The notes below the pieces were generated by a model. The model made no database searches, was not told where the DNA came from, and saw nothing but the letters and a program-made list of their open reading frames with translations. DNA of 6,768 nt. Source: an uncultured Bacillota bacterium. Lineage in GTDB: Bacteria; Bacillota_I; Bacilli_A; RF39; UBA660. Shown here in pieces: positions 5,225 to 6,768 of the stretch. The stretch lies in contig CAMVNN010000040.1 of assembly GCA_947168865.1 (NCBI GenBank), positions 1 to 6,768 of the forward strand, in the 5' to 3' direction. Position numbers and translations under genes: made by a program. Every line of letters begins with the position of its first letter. Positions within the stretch are counted from its first letter, which is position 1.

Positions 5225-6610
5225 ATGAGTAAGACAAATTATTTAAAAATTTTAAATTTATTGAAAATATTTATTATATTTTTATGTGTAGTCGCTTTTG
5301 CTGGATTATTTATGCCTTATGAAAAATCCATTGGCGAATATCATGAGCGATTATTAGAATATCCAGAAACAATTAATATTGAAGAAGTTAAATTAACAAA
5401 TAAAGATGCAGTTAATTTATCAATATTAGAAAATTTTAAAGTATATAATTATGCAATGAATAATTCTAAAGATATTGAATATAATAGTGATTATATATAT
5501 GGCGAATCACTAATAAATGTTATTATTACAATAGTATTAATAGTTTCTATAGTATTAATTTTATTATTTACTATTTTGAATAAAAATGTACTTGTTATAA
5601 TATTTGATATAATATTAGCAATTAGTTCTCTAGCGATGAATTACGATATCACAAGTCGTGGAGTTCTACCAAGTGATAATTATACATTCGGTATTTCATA
5701 TTATTTATATATAATAATAGCAATAATAATTATAATTAGTGTAATTGCTAAAATTGTAATGAAAAATAAAACAAAAACATTAGTTAATGAAACTTTAGAA
5801 AGTAACAAAAAAGAAGAAAAATCAAAAGAAATAAAAGTTAGTAATAATACTAATAATGTAATTGCATATTTAAAAAAATATTGGTATGTTGCTATTATAA
5901 TTGTTTTAATCGTAATTGTTTTAATTCTTTTATTATCAAATAAATCAAATTCTAATACGAAAAATAATTTGGATTTTAACGAATCTTCAACTACTAATAA
6001 TACCAATATTAATGAAAATTCTAATACTGAAAAGAAAAATACAAATAATAATCAAGCCAAAACAGGTACAAGTGAAAATGTAGAGTATAGTTTAGTAAAA
6101 GCTGATGATGGCGATTATATACTCTTTGGAAAAAATAAAAATGATGGAACAAATGAAATAGTTTTTACTGTTGAATTTTATAACGAAAAAGATGAATTTA
6201 TTGGAAAAAGTACTACTGGTTTAACTGCTGTTTCTAAAAATACTGAATTTGCTATTAATTTATATGATGCACCAAAATCTTACGACCATTACAAAATATT
6301 TGTTGATTTAGAAAAAACTGATAACAAGAGTTATACTGATAAATTAACAGCAACAGCAACTATAAATGATGATAAAGTAGTCGGTCAAGTAAAAAATACT
6401 ACTGATGAAATTATAGATTATATGAGTATTTCGGTTGTTTATTATAAAGATAATAAAGTTGTCGGATATGATGATACTCTTGTAGGTGAAACAAAACCTG
6501 GTAGATCAGCTAATTTTGATTTTTATAAACCTTATGATGAAAATTATGATGATTTAGAGTTTGATACATACAAAATATATATAAATGATGCATACTCTTA
6601 TAATTGGTAG
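5225..6610 (+). CDS. Polytopic membrane protein with Asn-rich linker and paired beta-rich extracellular domains
   Basis: I do not recognise this 461-aa protein. Five membrane helices are visible at about 9-30, 96-118, 121-138, 158-178 and 220-237. The Lys-rich segment 179-218 and the N-terminus fall on the cytoplasmic side, which places loop 31-95 and the whole C-terminus outside. An Asn/Ser/Thr-rich linker (238-284) carries two beta-rich segments, about 285-370 and 375-459, that look related: both have an [DN]EI stretch, a run of alternating hydrophobics, a [IV]G turn, and a closing YKI[FY][VI] (356-360 and 449-453). They loosely resemble the small beta-sandwich (FxLYD-type) domains of Firmicutes surface proteins. 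No sortase motif or enzyme signature is seen. AGGAG (5212-5216) lies 8 bases before the ATG, and the start is 18 bases after the upstream stop, so the two genes are very likely co-transcribed. A terminator follows 57 bases later. Confidence 0.8.
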   Translation: MSKTNYLKILNLLKIFIIFLCVVAFAGLFMPYEKSIGEYHERLLEYPETINIEEVKLTNKDAVNLSILENFKVYNYAMNNSKDIEYNSDYIYGESLINVIITIVLIVSIVLILLFTILNKNVLVIIFDIILAISSLAMNYDITSRGVLPSDNYTFGISYYLYIIIAIIIIISVIAKIVMKNKTKTLVNETLESNKKEEKSKEIKVSNNTNNVIAYLKKYWYVAIIIVLIVIVLILLLSNKSNSNTKNNLDFNESSTTNNTNINENSNTEKKNTNNNQAKTGTSENVEYSLVKADDGDYILFGKNKNDGTNEIVFTVEFYNEKDEFIGKSTTGLTAVSKNTEFAINLYDAPKSYDHYKIFVDLEKTDNKSYTDKLTATATINDDKVVGQVKNTTDEIIDYMSISVVYYKDNKVVGYDDTLVGETKPGRSANFDFYKPYDENYDDLEFDTYKIYINDAYSYNW

Positions 6611-6667
6611 AAGAGAAATATCAAACTATTTGGTGATGTATAAAAATCGTCGGAATATTAAGATATT

Positions 6668-6693
6668 AAGAGAATGCAAAAATTCTCTTTTTT
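6668..6693 (+). terminator. Rho-independent terminator of the envelope operon
   Basis: AAGAGAAT (6668-6675) pairs perfectly with ATTCTCTT (6682-6689) around a 6-base loop, with TTTTTT at 6688-6693. It ends the operon and lies only two bases before the extended -10 of the next gene. Confidence 0.85.
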
Positions 6694-6695
6694 CA

Positions 6696-6704
6696 TGGTA
6701 TAAT
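6696..6704 (+). promoter_or_regulatory. Extended -10 promoter of the right-edge gene
   Basis: TGGTATAAT is a perfect TGn extended -10. A 17-bp spacer would put the -35 region in the loop of the preceding terminator (6676-6681, GCAAAA), which is not a -35 match. The predicted start near 6711 coincides with the GAGGTG ribosome-binding site (6711-6716), so the leader is about 12 nt. Confidence 0.6.
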
Positions 6705-6722
6705 GGATATGAGGTGTGAACT

Positions 6723-6768
6723 ATGAATGAATATATTAATTTAGATGAAAATAATATTGAAGAAGAAC
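6723..6768 (+). CDS. Start of a gene cut by the window edge, possibly a GNAT/YoaP-type acetyltransferase
   Basis: Fifteen codons are visible (MNEYINLDENNIEEE) plus one base of the next, after GAGGTG (6711-6716) with a 6-base spacer and its own promoter. The [YI]INLxxxNIxxE pattern resembles the opening of GNAT acetyltransferases with a YoaP-like domain, which from memory continue with EHICCAI; the last base in the window, C, fits a His codon. Fifteen residues are too few to be sure, and the functional call is only a suggestion. Confidence 0.55.
   Translation, partial: MNEYINLDENNIEEE

Noticed and set aside
5701..6006. 101-codon hydrophobic open frame on the minus strand
   Set aside because: Its hydrophobicity mirrors the membrane helices and AT-rich linker of the polytopic protein on the plus strand; no start signal supports it.
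1..6768. CRISPR array, tRNA, rRNA or insertion sequence
   Set aside because: No regularly spaced direct repeats, cloverleaf-like segments, rRNA signatures, transposase motifs or terminal inverted repeats were found on either strand.

Overview
The window is very AT-rich (by eye roughly a quarter to 30% G+C), with strong AGGAG-type ribosome-binding sites, a long-form ribosome hibernation factor beside secA, and an AgrB-type quorum-sensing gene. This points to a low-GC Bacillota (Firmicutes) chromosome, probably an uncultured gut-type lineage. Trp is encoded by TGG in csp and secA and no reading frame is interrupted by TGA, so nothing suggests the Mycoplasma code.

Left edge (1-495): the minus strand carries the first 66 codons of an AgrB-like processing protease, cut by the window edge. 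A possible 24-codon leader ORF overlaps its start. Its promoter overlaps, back to back, the promoter of a cold-shock gene on the plus strand.

Centre (496-3926): three housekeeping genes on the plus strand, each with its own terminator: a 70-aa cold-shock protein (csp), long-form hpf (173 aa) and secA (829 aa, with the C-terminal zinc-binding SEC-C tail). The hpf-secA order is the classic Firmicutes neighbourhood. The prfB gene that often follows secA is absent here. All three terminator hairpins begin inside the coding sequence or its stop codon.

Right part (4070-6693): a two-gene operon (18-nt gap) encoding two unrecognised or poorly characterised envelope proteins. The first has one membrane helix, two tandem copies of an extracellular domain and a helical C-terminal domain (DUF6591-like by memory). 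The second is predicted to have five membrane helices, an Asn-rich linker and two apparently related beta-rich extracellular domains. Both expose their C-terminal parts outside the cell, so they may work together at the surface; their function is unknown. A terminator closes the operon, and a promoter immediately after it drives a gene cut by the right edge, whose first 15 residues hint at a GNAT/YoaP-type acetyltransferase.

Themes worth attention: extended -10 promoters (TGnTATAAT) that sit almost on the Shine-Dalgarno sequence, terminators folded into stop codons, a drift in codon choice along secA, and the duplicated-domain envelope operon. No tRNA, rRNA, CRISPR array, insertion sequence or prophage signal was seen.
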